In this document: one piece after another, positions 34,701 through 49,700 of the stretch | Position numbering within the stretch: position 1 is the stretch's first letter | Layout of the letters: the number at the start of each line of letters is the position of its first letter | Assembly: GCA_030544215.1 (NCBI GenBank) | Contig: JARZZO010000003.1 | Span: 25,615,879 to 25,679,878 of the forward strand | DNA from: Zantedeschia hybrid cultivar | Lineage: Eukaryota > Streptophyta > Magnoliopsida > Alismatales > Araceae | Length of the DNA: 64,000 nucleotides | Direction: 5' to 3' | Notes under the pieces: generated by a model | The model's database searches: none | Told to the model about the DNA's origin: nothing | The model's input: the letters and a program-made list of their open reading frames with translations, nothing else | Made by a program: the position numbers and the translations under genes

Positions 34701-37700
34701 CTCTCTCTCTCTCTCCAAATGGGTCTCTCTCTCTCTTTACCCTGAGCATAACATGGGTCTCTCTCTCTTTACCCTGAGCATAACATGCAATTTCGGCCAC
34801 ATCATCACACTAGTCATAGGCATCATTGATGGGAACTTCTGCCATATTGTTGCCACCCACACAAATGTGCTTGATAGTGCACACATTGTGTTGGACTTGC
34901 CAAATTTGGGCCAGCCTGATTTGAGCCCATCCAGCCTGATTTCATGAGGCCAGCCCATACACGGCCTAATCCAGTTTAAATAATTTGGGTCAGCCCATTT
35001 TTTAAGTAATTCAGCTGGCTCAGGTTGGGCTGCAGGCTGGCCCACCCAAGTCCTACCCTTAAATGTAGATGTATTACAAAAGGCACAATTCAAAGGATTC
35101 AAACAAGCACTGTCTAGAGATTGTTATAGATACAAGGAAAAGAAAACACACAAATACCAAAATGATAATCCACTATAAATGAACAAACCTTCCTAAGTGG
35201 CGCAGTAATTAAACCTTCTGAATGCTTTGGATTACCAATGACAAGAGCCCAATATCTCTTTTTGAATGTCCTCTGATCATTTCCTATTTCCTGCAGCATA
35301 AAATACCCATCAAAGGTATAGCCTCATGAGCTGAAGGAGAGAAACAAAGAGAAACTTTTGATCCACTGCAGGTAAACTTATGTCCAATGCCAGTTTATGC
35401 ATACTATAAGATTTTTTATCTAAATTTTGTCTTACAGCAAATGCTCCAGAGGTTTTCTCACGGAAGATGGAGTGCAAAATGGAAGCACTTGTTTGGGTCC
35501 TTCCCAACACCAAAACGCCACTGCTCTCTCTATCCAACCTGTGTACCTACAAGAATGTGTTCAGGATGAAAGATTTATAGAAGATATTTAGGCAGTAAAG
35601 TCCAAGACAATATTCATACTTATCAAAAATTTACAGAGTGAATTAACTTCTGGGGTTCATAAAACTAAGCAATGTCTTTTACTCCACCAAGAACAATTTA
35701 GTCAAAAAAGTAGCATTTCTGAATAAAGGGTGGGATCGTGACACCGTATACTAAGTGTGAAAAGTGAAAACCAACAAGAGCAAGATGAGTAAATAAAAAT
35801 AATGCCCCATAAAAACCCACCCATTACAAAAGCTCTTGGGACTTATCCAATATATATCCAGATGATGCACATTTCCAAGTTTTTTTCTTTAAGTGACACA
35901 AGTCACAATTTCATTAATAAGAAAAGAAAGGTACGCTGGAGGACCAAAGAGACCCCCAACCACATACAAAATAAATCCTCCAGTTCAGAGATAACCAAGG
36001 GTCATACAATTACAAAATAACTGTTTTATGAGAAAAATAAAACAGTTAAAAGTTCAAGCTACAAAATCCTTCCATTTCTTAGCCTCGTCCAAAATTCTGA
36101 TCATAACGTTATTAGGAATCCCCACAGCTCTTCCCCAATCCTGTCCAGAAAATAGCTCTTCTCAGAATGTGAAATACACAGTTGAACTCCCCACTAAACC
36201 TTCTCTTATTCCTCTCGGAGCAAGTAGCCAACAGCATAACTGTCCCTAACAAAAACCGAACTTCTTTCTGATTTGTCTCAGGACATGCTTCCTTCCACCA
36301 CTTTAAGAGCCCCATGACAGAAGAATGCTTCTCCCACCCGCTACCAACTGCTCTGCAGAGAACTGTCCACAATGTAGAGATTATACCACAATCATGAAAG
36401 AGATTATTCTGGTCTTCATCATACAACACAAAATACATGAGCAGTTCTGAATTCTGAAAATCTTCCCAAGTCTGAGGCTGGTAGGTAATCTATTCCAAGC
36501 AATTTTCTATAGAAAGATTTTAATTTTGTTTGGGATAAGTTTATCCCAAACAATATCCTTCCACCAAACCCTGCAACCTCCATCATCTAATAGCTGTACC
36601 AGGGAGCTGACAGAAGAAATGCCATCATTGTTCCATCTCCACACTCTTTTATCTCGAAGTTCCTGACTAAGATGAATATGATAAACTGTGTTCAATGAGG
36701 CTATCAGTTCTGCATATTCCACTTCAGTGGGGCAATGTCCATTTGTACCTCCGGGTAAAAATCGGGCAACTGAATCTCCACTGTTAAACACTATAGGAAA
36801 CAAATTCCTAAACTGAAATTCCAAAGGTAGCTGAGAACACCATTTATCCTTCCAAAACTTAATTTGTTCCCCATTACCAACTTGGAATTCAAAGGAAATT
36901 GAAAGTATATCTGCAGCCTTGATAATCTGCTTCCATGAAGGTGATAGGTTATAAGTTCTAGAAGGATAAAGAGCCCATCTACTGGATGATAAAGAGAAAT
37001 ATTTCTCCTTCACAGTTAGACCCCATAGGGAATCTTGCTCCTCCCCTAGCCTCCATAACCATTTTTCCAGTAAAACCTTATTAAAAATGTCAATTTTTGT
37101 GAGACCAACACCTCCTTGTTCCTTACATCTACACACATTATCCCACTTGATCAAGTGCAGTGCTTTCTTCTCTTTCTTTCCTCCACCCCAAAAGAAAGAA
37201 GATTTTGCAGCTTCTATAATTTTATCAATAGTCCTTGGAATCTTAAAAATCGAGACATAATAAACCCCTAAGGACGATAGAATAGATTTTGAAAGAACCC
37301 ATCTACTGCCTGCTGAAAGAAGCTTCCCTTTCCATCCTTCTAGTCTGCCTTCAAACTTCCTGATTTAGGCATGCCAATCCCTAACTTTGATGGCACCATC
37401 AATCAAAGGCAGACCTAAATATTTAATGGGAAATTGAGAATAAAAGCAGTCCATGGCACTGGCAATGTTCCTCATAGTAGAATTTGGTAAACTAATACCA
37501 ACTACTTCTGCCTTATTAATCTTGAGACATGTGATTAGTTCCACAATAATGAGCAACTTTTTGATATTATGAATGACTTCCCCTCTCCCGGAAGTGAACA
37601 ATAAAGTGTCATCACCAAACTGAAGGTGAGTAATTTGATTGTTATCCCTTCCAATGGTGAATCCATCCACTAACCCAATCTGAGCAGCTTTGTTCCACAG

Positions 37701-40700
37701 TGAACTTAAAATCTGGGCAACAGGATAAGGGGGGGATATAGGGTCCCCCTGTCTGAGTCCTCTAGAGCTACTGAAATGACCACATGGCTCTCCATTAATC
37801 AGAAGAGAGAACCTAGGCGACGAAATGCAGCACATAATCCACCCAATCCACATTTGATTGAACACCATCAACTCAAATGTTCTCCCAGTGCAATACCAGC
37901 TAACCCTATCATGTGCCTTTTCAAAATCAAGCTTCAATAGCACCCCTTGTTCATTTCAACTTCTCTGATAATGAATAGCTTCATAAGCTGCCATGTAGTT
38001 ATCTAAAATAAACCTTCCTTCCATGAAAGCAGACTGATTCTTACTAACAAGCTGACCAAGAACCTTCTTAAGATGGGATGCTAGTACTTGGTAATAATTT
38101 TATAACACCCATTCAACAAACTAATGGGCCTAAACTCCGACAATCCTTCAGCACCCTCATTTTTTGGGATAAGTACAATGTGAGTAGAGTCGAAGCATCT
38201 AACATATGAAGGTCTCTCTTGAAATTCCTGCAACACCTTCGTCAAATCTTCTCTAATTACCTCCCAAAAGAACTAATAAAAACCCAATGAAAACCCATCT
38301 GGACCTAGGGATTTGTTTAGATTCATGCTGAAAATAGCCTCTCTAACTTCCTCTTCCTGAAAAGGTAAACACATTGTTTCAGCTTCTGATTCATTCAACT
38401 TGGGTAGCATCCCGGTGCCAGCTCACTAATTTGCTTAAAGAGAAATTTCATTGTGATGGTCGGGCCTCTTCCTTTGTGCGACGGAGACGGTGAAGGTGAG
38501 AGCGAAGAGCATGATAGAGCTTTCATTAGCAAAGGGGCTTCGATCGTTCATCAGCAGGGTGGTTTGTTAGCGGAGAGATTGGATCCTAGAAGTAAAAGGT
38601 GTTTTCCCTGCTTATCAAAGGGTCATAAAGCTTCTTCTCGCAGGAACGTAGTGGTTTGTTGGTTATGCAAATCTGTGGGGGCATCGAAGCTATGTGTGCA
38701 GGGGGCAGAGGAGCGTTTCCTCGGAGTGCAGTGGGCAGAGAAGTTCTCACGCATATCTTCCTCAAAAGAATCAAGCTAAAGCTCTTGATGATGATCTGAT
38801 TTATGTAAGTGCTCCATGGTTTCATAATTATAATCAGAATGTTTTTTCTCTGCGCAACTGCTTGATTGGTTCGTCAGCACAACATATCTTGGATATTAAT
38901 GTAGTCCGAGTAGAGATAGAAAAATTGTGTTTGGCCTTTAATGTTTTAAGATAAGCCGTACGTCTGAGAATCAAGTTTTGGTGTTCCATTCTGATGCTCC
39001 TAAGAGAGAGCAATTCTTGAAAAATGGTTTTTCTAAACTTAACAAATATGAGATCCATCAATGTGAATGGAATGAAAGAATTGGTACTCGAGTTATTGAG
39101 GCTGGGCATAGTATTTGGTGTCGATTAAAGGGTATCCCTTTTCATTTTTGGAGAAGTCCTCACGAGTATCACGAAGACCTTTGGCATTTTAAACAAGGTG
39201 GATGCAGAAACTTTGAACTGGAACAACTTAGAATATGCAAGAGTGTTGGTAGAGATCAAAGATTTATCAAAGGAAATTAGGTCGGTTAAGTTGGGTTAGG
39301 GTGCAAATACTTGTCGTGTCGATATTATAGTTGAGGCAAAGTCTTCTGGTATTAGTTGGACATACAAATAAGTTGAGCAAGCATACCTTCAGTACAGGGT
39401 TAACAGGGATTCTCAATGCCCTAGCCGGGGGAAGGAGAAGACCGATTCCGAGTCGAACTCAATTCGACCCGGTTTGGGTGAGTCAACTCAAACTGTTCAT
39501 CAGCGTGGGCACGTTTCGTCTAAAACAATGGAGTTCATGTCTATCGATTTTGCAGGTAAAGCTCTGGATTTTCCATCTCATAACAGAAGTATCCAAGATG
39601 TGTCGTCCAAAACGTTGGACTTGTTGCCTAACGATTATGTAGGTAAAGTTCTGTATTTGTCATCTGACGTAGGACGGGTAACAAAACCAACGGACTCACA
39701 GACGGAGGTAGAGATCAGCAGCAAGCAATCTAATAATAAGTAGAAGCAGCCTAATCGCACAATTGTAAAGTTGGATAACTACGCCAAATAACAGAAGCTA
39801 ACTGAGTAACCGTCTCTCTCGCGGTGAGGAAACGTGGAACCGTTGGCAGTTAAGAAACTACTACAAGTCTAGGGAATTAAAACCACCCCAAAGTCCTGAT
39901 GGAACTTGGAATAGATGTAACACGCTCTCAAGCCAACAGTAATGATGTATCATGGGCTAAGTATCCTACCTCACAATTCGGCGGCAGATAAAAGCAAACA
40001 CTAGAAAAGCAAGTTGTGGCAAGAGAGAGAAGCACGTACCTCCACACTGGTGTGGTAGAAGATCACCTGATGTGCGTGTACCACCCTTAAAGTACAATAA
40101 AATAAGGCCCACTCCTCGCATAGAGATAAAAGACTACAAATAAGCAATAAAAGAAGACTAGATGGTATTCATAGCAATTGAGGGGCCACGAGGTATGTGA
40201 ACGCTACTGAAAATATGCCTTGGGAAGTGTGCCACAAAGTTGGAGGTGCCCTTAAAGTACAATAAAATAAGGCCCACTCCTCGCATAGAGATAAAAGACT
40301 ACAAATAAGCAACAAAAGAAGACTAGATGGTATTCATAGCAATCGAGGGGCCACGAGGTATGTGAACGCTATTGAAAAGATGCCTTGGGAAGTGTGCCAC
40401 AAAGTTGGAGGTGCTCGAATGCTGACACACAAATTGAGGTAGCTGACGCGTACCACAGGATGCACGTACGTGTGACCTTGGTATGCGTGCAGAGGTGACA
40501 TGCAAAACGAGGCATTGTCGAGGCTACGCTACACTAGATCTAGATTGGCCTCGTCAAAACGAAACCAACGGTATAAACGATGTGCAAATTGGAGCACGGA
40601 AGAGCCTGAATGAGGGCGGTGTGCTAACGGTCCTTGTTGCACCACCTGCCGCACCACAATGGACCAGATCTGGCTTGGACCAGTGTGGCACTTGATGGCT

Positions 40701-43700
40701 CGAACCACCAAAGATCCTTGGAACCTGGTCCAACCAGGTAACAACTTATGGCTCGCACCCAACTGGGTGGATTTGGGTCAGACCAGAAGGAGAAACCAGG
40801 TCAACCTGGTTTGACCCAGTTGGCCCTTAAAGGGCACGATCTGCCCCTCCCTCCTTCTTCTAACACAGGGAGAGAGAGAGAGAGAGAGAGAGAGGAGATG
40901 GTAGCAGCAAGATGGGACAACGGCGGTGGTGGTGCCGGCGGTAACCGGCGGCGTCGACTGCGGTGGTTTGTTGAGGAGGGTGACGACGGCAATGGTAAAG
41001 GGTGGCGGCGGTGGATGGCTGTAGCAGCGGCTACGGCAGCCACAACAGGTGGGATGGGTGGCATTGACGGGAGCCGACAGTGACAGCAATGGCACCGGAG
41101 CGCCGGCAAGGTTTCTCCGCCCCCTTCTTCTCCTATTCTTTTCTGTTTTCTTTATGTCCGAGCTAAACCGAGAAAGAGATTAGAGGGAGGTGAAGGTGTC
41201 GGGGTGAAGAAGGGGAGAACCCCACCGGCGTCATACTGGCAGGAAGGAGATCCCATGGCATCACACTGATGGATAAAAGACTGGTGTCGCACTAGGCGTT
41301 GCACTCCGTCATAGAGTGCACACACGCAAGAGAAACTCAGGTTATTTTTTCAAATATTCATGGTATTAATTCCTGAAATAAAACCTACAAGGGTATATAT
41401 ACTCCCTTTATAGAATCCTACCCAAACTCCAACCATACAGTCTGACTCTATCTACTACCTCTAAATCTGACTCAAACAACTATCCCTAATAATTAGTAAA
41501 AAAATCACACCTAAAACCTTAGAAAAATAAAAAACCACATATTGGGCCACAAATGGGCCAAATAAAAATAAAATAAAATGTCTTTATACCTCAAGTAGGC
41601 TCTAGATTGTCTCCGAGCCAAAGAAGTCGAAGCGGCTCTCCGACGGTGGTAGACGTAATCCAGGTGAAACAGGACAGTGGCTCTAGTGTCCTCACAAATC
41701 CTCTCCTGTTGGGAGGAGCTCGACCCTGTCGAGTAAGGGTCGTTGCTGCTCTAGTAGCGCTCAAGGAGGTCAAGGTCAATCCTATACAACTCAACTCGAA
41801 TAATCCATATGTCATCTGAAGGCGATCGTCCCCTCAACGAAGTAGGTATCCATGAAGCGCTCCCTCTCGAGATGTGACAACCTGCTTGTCTAGTATATGC
41901 TCAATCTGCTCACGCCGAACTGGTATGGGGGTTGCAGGTAGACACTCATGTGTGGGGTCACTTACAAAGAGAGGAGAAGGCTCAAACAGATCATTAGATA
42001 TCATTGCTGGGTCCCAGCATAGTACCAAATTAGAGACATTGAATATAGAACTAATACCATAATCTGGCGGTAAGTCAACAACATATATATAGGGCTCTAT
42101 CTGTTTTAAGATCTTGAAAGGACCGGCTCCTCAAGTTTGTAACTTCTTGACAGTTCTAGAGGGAAACTGCTCAGATCTGCCCCTGATCATAACGTAGTCA
42201 TCCTCCTGAAACTCCTGTGGACGTCGGTGTGCATCTGCTAATTTTTTATAATGCTCATTACTTATCTTAATATGACAACGGATGGTATCATGTAAACTCC
42301 TAATACTGCTTTGCTTTTCTCAATATCTGGTTTTAATCTTTTTTATAAATAAAAACTGGAAGCCGCTTATTTTTATGAGTTTGAGAACATATCTTTGTAA
42401 ACCAATGTCTTTGCTAAAGTAGTCACCTCTGTAAGATGTTCCATAAGGCATCCCAGTCAAAATCATTATTGTGGATATTTCAAGATTACAAGGTTGACAT
42501 AATCAAAAGCTTGTTTGCTAAATTCGGATATCAAGGTGCAGATAGTCTTATCAAATTAGTATATGTGGTTAAAAAAATGAGAATTGCGATACCCTAGAAT
42601 TAGTAAATTATACTGACCGGCAATTACCGGGGGGGGGGGGGGGTGTTTTCAAGAAGGCTCTATCCTTATCTCTAGGAGCAGTACATATTGTAGATTGTAG
42701 AGGATCGAAATTGGGGGTTGGTTATGGTTATGGCTATTCAATCCTCTAGCAAATCCTATGATTTATGGTCGTAATCTTACCTTGCTGGGGGTGTTGAGGA
42801 AAGTAGGAGGTGGGGACAAAAGGGTAAGAGGGCCCCAGATGGATTCCTGGGAATAACCCTTCATAATAAGTCAAGTTTTGTTGGGAGGAGAAGGAAAATG
42901 TGATGCTCAAGCTGGTCCTAGTGAGTTTGGATGTGTATTTTCTGTAATGCTAAAGGTTTTAAGGCTTATATAAAGGGCTACATAAGGAAGGACATCATCA
43001 AAAGGGAATGGCCAAATGTTCTCGCTTAGGATTAGGGATGTAAATAGTACCCGAAAATCCATTTATTCATCCGTTTTCGAAGCATAAAGATCATAAAAGG
43101 ATACAAGTTAAAGGATAAGAACAAGGATACTATCCGCATCCAAATGATTTAGGATAAAGATCAGGATACTCCTTCTAAGTCCGATTATCTTAGTATCTAT
43201 CCATTTTCTTTCGCTCATCTTATCTATTGATCGTATCTTATTTAAAACTCTCATCTTATCTATCATGTAAACTCCTTCCCTTCCCTAAAAGCACACCCCA
43301 ACTCTATTTCCAAACTGAAGAATCTCATCCACCCATCCATCCTCTGAGACTGGATGTAACACTGCAAGCGGTTTACAGACAGGTGCAAACGGAACAAGCA
43401 CCCCATCTGGAATTTCATTACCTGATCCTTCAACAAGTGGTCCTTCTTCCTGCAAAGTACTTGTCTGGTCGTCAACTGATATCAGAGCCTCCCATTCACC
43501 TGGTAAACTGTTCCCATCCTTTTCCACAGAATCACCCTCATCTATCATATGCTATTTTTGCCCCGCTTCATCTGAATGACCTTCTTCCTCCTGAGACAAA
43601 GAGTGGCAAACGATGACCTGCCTCCGAAGAATCCCCTTCTACAACCTCTGCAACAGAAATTTGTCTGGGGAAATGTCGTTCACCTTTACAAACATTTATA

Positions 43701-46700
43701 GGTAATTCCGAGGGCGACATCACAGCTACAGAGTCTGAAGGTCCCTGCTGCTTCTGCGACAGAGAAAGTTACTTTCTTGCCCTTCCAACGATAATCCCGT
43801 ACTCCCTCTACGATACTTTATTTTGCAGGTAGTTGAACGGTCGACGCCTCACAAGGAAGAAGACGACGGTTCGTTCAAATAGCCGAGTCATTGAACTGGT
43901 TCACATCCAAATACCGGTCCGAACTTAAGTTACGATCCGAGATCGAACTTACAAAATGGTTCGGATTTGGGTTTAAACAGTCCAGTCCATGGACCCGAGA
44001 CTGTTAATCTCCCTTACCCGGAACCTCCCCGGCTTCCCTCCTTCCAACAGCCATATCCACAAGTTTCTCGGGACCATCCGACATCTTCCCACCACACTGG
44101 CTTCAAGGAGTGATACATCTTCACAGCAGAAAAAAGATTCGCCGCCACCCTACATTACGCTCGGGCCAACTCCCAAGAGGCTACTCCTATATCCTCCCCT
44201 TGATCCTGATGACAGACCATTCAACTCCCCCCTCGAGCTCTGTCCTTTGATCCCCATCTGTTTCCTTTCCGCTGCATGCACACGACTCGGAGGACCCTGC
44301 AATTCAGTGATTCCAGAACTCGTCCACTTCTTCGAACCACAGTTTATCTCTGGCACTTCTTCCAGACCTCTGTTTAACTTGTATTTTTTGTACTCAGACA
44401 CAACCTCTGCCCACATCCACTAATGATGATCGAACTGCTCCACTGGCCTCTTTGCATCTTCTAGTGCAATGAGAACTAAAAACATCTACCCCCAACAAAG
44501 ATCTTAACTTCCTCTAGGAAATCTTCTAAACACTCCACTTAACCAAAACTCTAGCAAAGGCAAGACTCTCCCCATTCACTACATCATTATCTAAGGATGC
44601 CGAAGGATGAAGCTATAGCTTGGAATGTAGACACATTCCACAAACAAAAAGGAATGCCCTTGAATCTGCACCACCTCGTAAGGCCTTCCCGAGCTGGAAA
44701 AGTACCATCTTCAACCTTCCACGGGGAGAAGGATAGAGATAGATTCTCCATACGTCTTGACCCCATGGAGCACGCTTCAGATTTCCAGGTGGGAGTAGTA
44801 GCTTTAACCAAGAAAGAATGACCGCCAAAATCACAAATCCCCCATTCTTTCTCCTCTGGCCAGCAGTTTTTCAAAGACATGCAAAGCTTCCTTCACAGAC
44901 ACCCCCAAAGGGAATGTCCCTGGAGAAGTAGAAACAGAGACCACCATGCTTTCTTCCAGAACTTCCTTAGCCTGCCTAATTTCCGGTGATCAGGGGGGCT
45001 TTAGTGGCACCAGAAACGAATCGTCTACCCAGTTGACCCCTCTTCTCCTTCTCCTGCTTGCCAGTACCTGTGAACCCTCTACCATATCCATCATCTTCAT
45101 CTGTGGAGCAGGAACAGGATACATCCATCTTCTATGCCCTACACCTTTGCAGTTGAGGCAGCGAAATGCTTGACGACAGACATCCCGTTGAACAGGGAGC
45201 ATGGACTGAGGCCGCGAGAGAACAGGAGAAACCTTACGGAATCTTCTGCCCTTAGACATCGATCCAACCTTCTCCCTCTCCAACCTTCTTCCTTGCCACC
45301 ATCTCCTTATGGGTTTATTGCACATTTCTAAGTTATCCCCCATGTCTATATCAGACCCCACAAAATTGAACTACACATTCAACACTCTTTCCCCCAATGT
45401 GAAATACAAATATGAAGTCCCCAAAAAAATGAACCACAAAATGCCCTTTCACCCTAAGAGGCCATTGAATCTACCATTCAATTTGTGCTAGTCCCTCCAT
45501 AACCACACTGAAGACTTGATAGTGTAAAATGCTTTTGGAAGTATCCAGACTATTGAATCCTGATCACTCTCAGGTTCCCGAGTTTCAAAATGCCCAACAT
45601 GCTCCATGGATCAACATATTGGTTGCCATACAAACAAATTAACTAAGAAACCACAATCAAGGTCATGTTTCTCCCAAATCCTAATGGAAGAGGTACTACT
45701 GATATGGCTGCCATTTAGCTGGAGATGGCCTAAGAAACCAAAAGAAAGCATAAAGTGCACTACCCATCTCCAAAATGTCAAGTCAGTCAGATTAACATCA
45801 GAAATCTTTTTACTAATAGGATGCTACTAGAGATAACTTATTTTCAATATATAATTTTTCTTATTTTCTAGACAACTTATTTTCAATGTATATTTTTTAT
45901 TATTTTTTACTTTCCTTATTTTCTAGGCATTACACTGTACTTTCCTGTCATGTCTCTACTGTAAGTTGCATGTTATCATGATCATATTCAATGAATAAAA
46001 AATGGGCCTTTTGTCATCTTCCCAAGAATAAAGAAATGATAAACCATTATGATAGTGTGAAACATGGGGAGTTCATGTTAAAGGAAAAGAGTTGTGTCTT
46101 ATAACTCTACTCTTAGTTATTTCAACAAACAGTATCTTTACCACCTTCATATGGAACTTAGTGATCTCATAGGATTGGCAACTAGATTTTTAAAACAAGA
46201 TTATACCTCCAATCGGTTGAAGGAGCTTTGACGGGGACCAAGGACTGGCACACAAACATCGCTACATGTTACACACGATGAAGCATGCTTACCACTGTCG
46301 GAAGACTACACAGCATTCTATTTGGCTCAAAGATAGTTTGCATGATATGAGTCAAAACATAGTGGACAATGAGTCCATTGAGTCCTTGTTCAGCCTGTTT
46401 AGGATCCATTTAGTTACTTTTCTTTTTTTAAGAAATTTTGTACGATTTTTGCACTATTTTATGAAGTTAGGAGTATTTTGGTCTATAGTCAAGTTTAGGA
46501 AGTCATGAGGATTTTTTTTTCTTTAAATACTCTTGTAAGACAATTTATTATTTTTTATGAATATTTGCTGCAAATTTTGAGTATTTTCCCAAGTTCCTCT
46601 CTAAGACAAAAAAGAAGACCCTGAGACGAGGTCGGGTGAGATGCCCGGGTATCACCACCACCGTCATTACTTCACCACTACTGTCGTCCTTCACCTTGCA

Positions 46701-49700
46701 CCGCCATCTTCTCCTCCTCCCACATCAATTTTGGTATCAAAGCCATTTTCACATGGTCTGCCATATCGTACCACATTGGGCCGACTTGTACGAGTCGACT
46801 CGTATTTGGACAAGTCCGAGTTGCTGGGACAGTTTGAGTCGTCGAGTCGCATCCGATTCGATGCAACTCGAACTGACTCATGCCGACTCGTATGTGACTC
46901 GTACCTTCTCAATGTGACTCGTATGTGACTCGTGTCGACTCATACAATATGCTGCAATCCGGCACGAGTCTTTATGATCCAGCTCAAACCTACTCGATGT
47001 GACTTGTAACTTATTAAGTAGACTTCTTTTTTCTAATTTGACAAGTAATTGAACTTTCTTTCTCCAATTAGTAAATAATTGAACCTTTTTCTTTAATTTA
47101 ATAGGTGATTTACACTTCTATATTGATTAATAGGGTAGATTTCTCCTAAATTTGACTTAAAGTAATTGTCATTAATAAACTAATGGAGTTAAAAGTTTAT
47201 TTATGTCATAATTATTTACAAAATTAAAGAATCTGAAAAAATCAGAAATAAGCTTGGATCGCCCTGACTTATCCAAGGTGTGCCAACTCGGTTTGGGTCG
47301 GATCGGATCGCCCGGTCCGCTCGAAAACCGGGCGGTCCAATCCGACCCCGAGCCCCGACCCAGCGACCCCGGCCCGGGATCGAGTTGGGTCGGCCGGATC
47401 AGCCGACCCGGGCTCGGGTCGGACCGGTCCGGCCGACCCGGTCCCCCAACGGCTAGTTCCGAACTAGCCGTTGGGGTAGGCGTTGGGAACCCATTTGAAT
47501 GGGTTCCCAACGGCTAGAAGGGGCTTCTAAGCCCCTCCAAGTCCCTATAAAACCCCCTCTTACCCTTCTCTCCCTCATTCACACAAATTCTTATTTCTCT
47601 CTCTCTAAAACTTCTCTTTCTCTCTCTCTAAGCTCTCATACTCTCTCAAAGACTCAAAGCTCTCTTAATCTCTTTCTCTCCAAAGCTCTCTAGAGTTCTA
47701 AACTATAAAGGACAGACGGACGGAGTCGACGAACTACATCAAAAAATTTTCATCATATTATTTTTATTGCATTTTAGTTTTTCTCTCTAACCTGTTTTCG
47801 TCTCTGTAGCTTTCTTTCTCATTGTCTCTCACTCTCTCTCGAGGTATGATATGAAATCTCACTCTCTTTCTCTATATTTTTTCTTATTTCTCACCATTTC
47901 TCTTTCTGTAATTATCTCTTTCCCTATTAATATATTTTTTATTTTTAAAGATGTCGACTTCTGAGCATAATGAGGCCACATCTGTCACCTCTCGTGGTGA
48001 CCCGGGATGGAACCACTACACCATCGTGGACATGGCTTCACGCAAGGTCAAATGCAACTACTGCAGTCGGATTATTTCGGGTGGAATTTTTCGTCTAAAG
48101 CAACATATTAGGGGTGTCAAAGGAGAAGTGAAGGCTTGTACTGCTGCACCACTAGAAGTAAAAAATCAATTCAAAAATTACCTACGACAAAGAGAGATGG
48201 AAAAAGGAGCAACATCAATGATGAGAGGTCAAATTATGGAGGAAATGACACGGCCCTCAGGTCAAGGTATTCATATTCACCCTCCGGGAGATAGATCTCG
48301 GGAGGGAGACATAGACCCTACCAGAAGGAGATCCACTGCATTTGAAGATTTTTCTCGAAGTATTTTTTGATTTAAAATTTTCAATTAGTTATTTACTTGT
48401 TTACACTTCATCTTGGTTAAATTAGTCTAATCATCTATTTTAATTTTAAGATGATATACGTCGAGTCATGGACGAAAGTAGAAGATCTTTTGCTGATGAG
48501 GATGTGTATAGACGCACCGATCGACACGTTGGGCAAGGGAGTGGATCCGGACATAGATCCAACGAGGAGGAAATTCATGACTTGATGTTGGAACCCTTTT
48601 TAAATAAAAAGGGGAAAGGGGGGAGCCCCCCCCCACCGGTTGCCCAAACCGGTGGGGGAACCCCCCACCGGTTCCCAAACAGGTGGGGGGGACCAACCGG
48701 TGGGGGTGCCAACCGGGCCCCCTCCCCCTCTCTATTCTCTTTAGTCTCTCTCTCTCTCACTTGGTATCCGGTGGGTACCCCCCACCTCAAGGATTCCGGT
48801 GGGTACCCTCCACCGGTTAAGGCTTTCAAGCCTATAAATACCCCCCAAGGGGTAAGAAGAGGGCATGCCCATTTGGCCCAAAAAATTTTCTAGGGGAAAC
48901 TATGTCCATTTGAAGACCAAATCCGGTGCTCTTGCCCGGGTTTGCTGCGATTTGGAGGAGATATTTTCTTGGAGAGCTCTCTTCCTAAAGGTTTATTCCT
49001 AAGGGGAAGCTGTGCCAAATTTATGTTGTAAAATCACCGTTTTATAAGACGGGATTATGTCGAAATAATGAATGAAATGCCACTATTTGTTCTTTGAGCA
49101 TATGTGTGTGCATGTGTGTTCATGAATCTACTACTTAAGTAACACTATGTTATTATATTTTCACATGCATAATTAATTAGTTTAATAACTAATTAAAATA
49201 TATAAATACATAATTAAATATTTTAAAATACCCTTGGCCTCATCCCATACATAATTAAATCTAGACCCATAATTAAAACTCAATAATTAAACATAGACTC
49301 ATAAAATAATATACTTAAGTTAAAAATGACTTACATACTTCCATGCTTAATTAATTAATAAAATCTGCGAAAATTATTTAAAATCAGTAAAATAAATATA
49401 AAAATCAGAAAAAATTCTGTAAAAACCAATAATACTCGGTAAAAATCAGAAAACAAAATCTGGAAATTACATAGATCCAAAAATATGACTTAAATACTCT
49501 TCATATATCTAATTAATTAATAAAAATCAGCAAAATTAATAAAAAAATCAGTAAAAATCAGTAAAAAACAGAGAACCAAATCTGAAAACATATAAAATTT
49601 CCGAAATGACCAAAATGCCCTTAGAACTTAATAAAATTACAAAAATACTCTCACCCATGATAAAAATCTGTAAAAATCACAGAAAATTCTTAAAATCTCT

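Noticed and set aside
47172..47517. Pro/Gly/Ser-rich ORFs at the hAT left end
   Set aside because: They are translation of GGACCGG/CCGGTCC subterminal repeats of the transposon.
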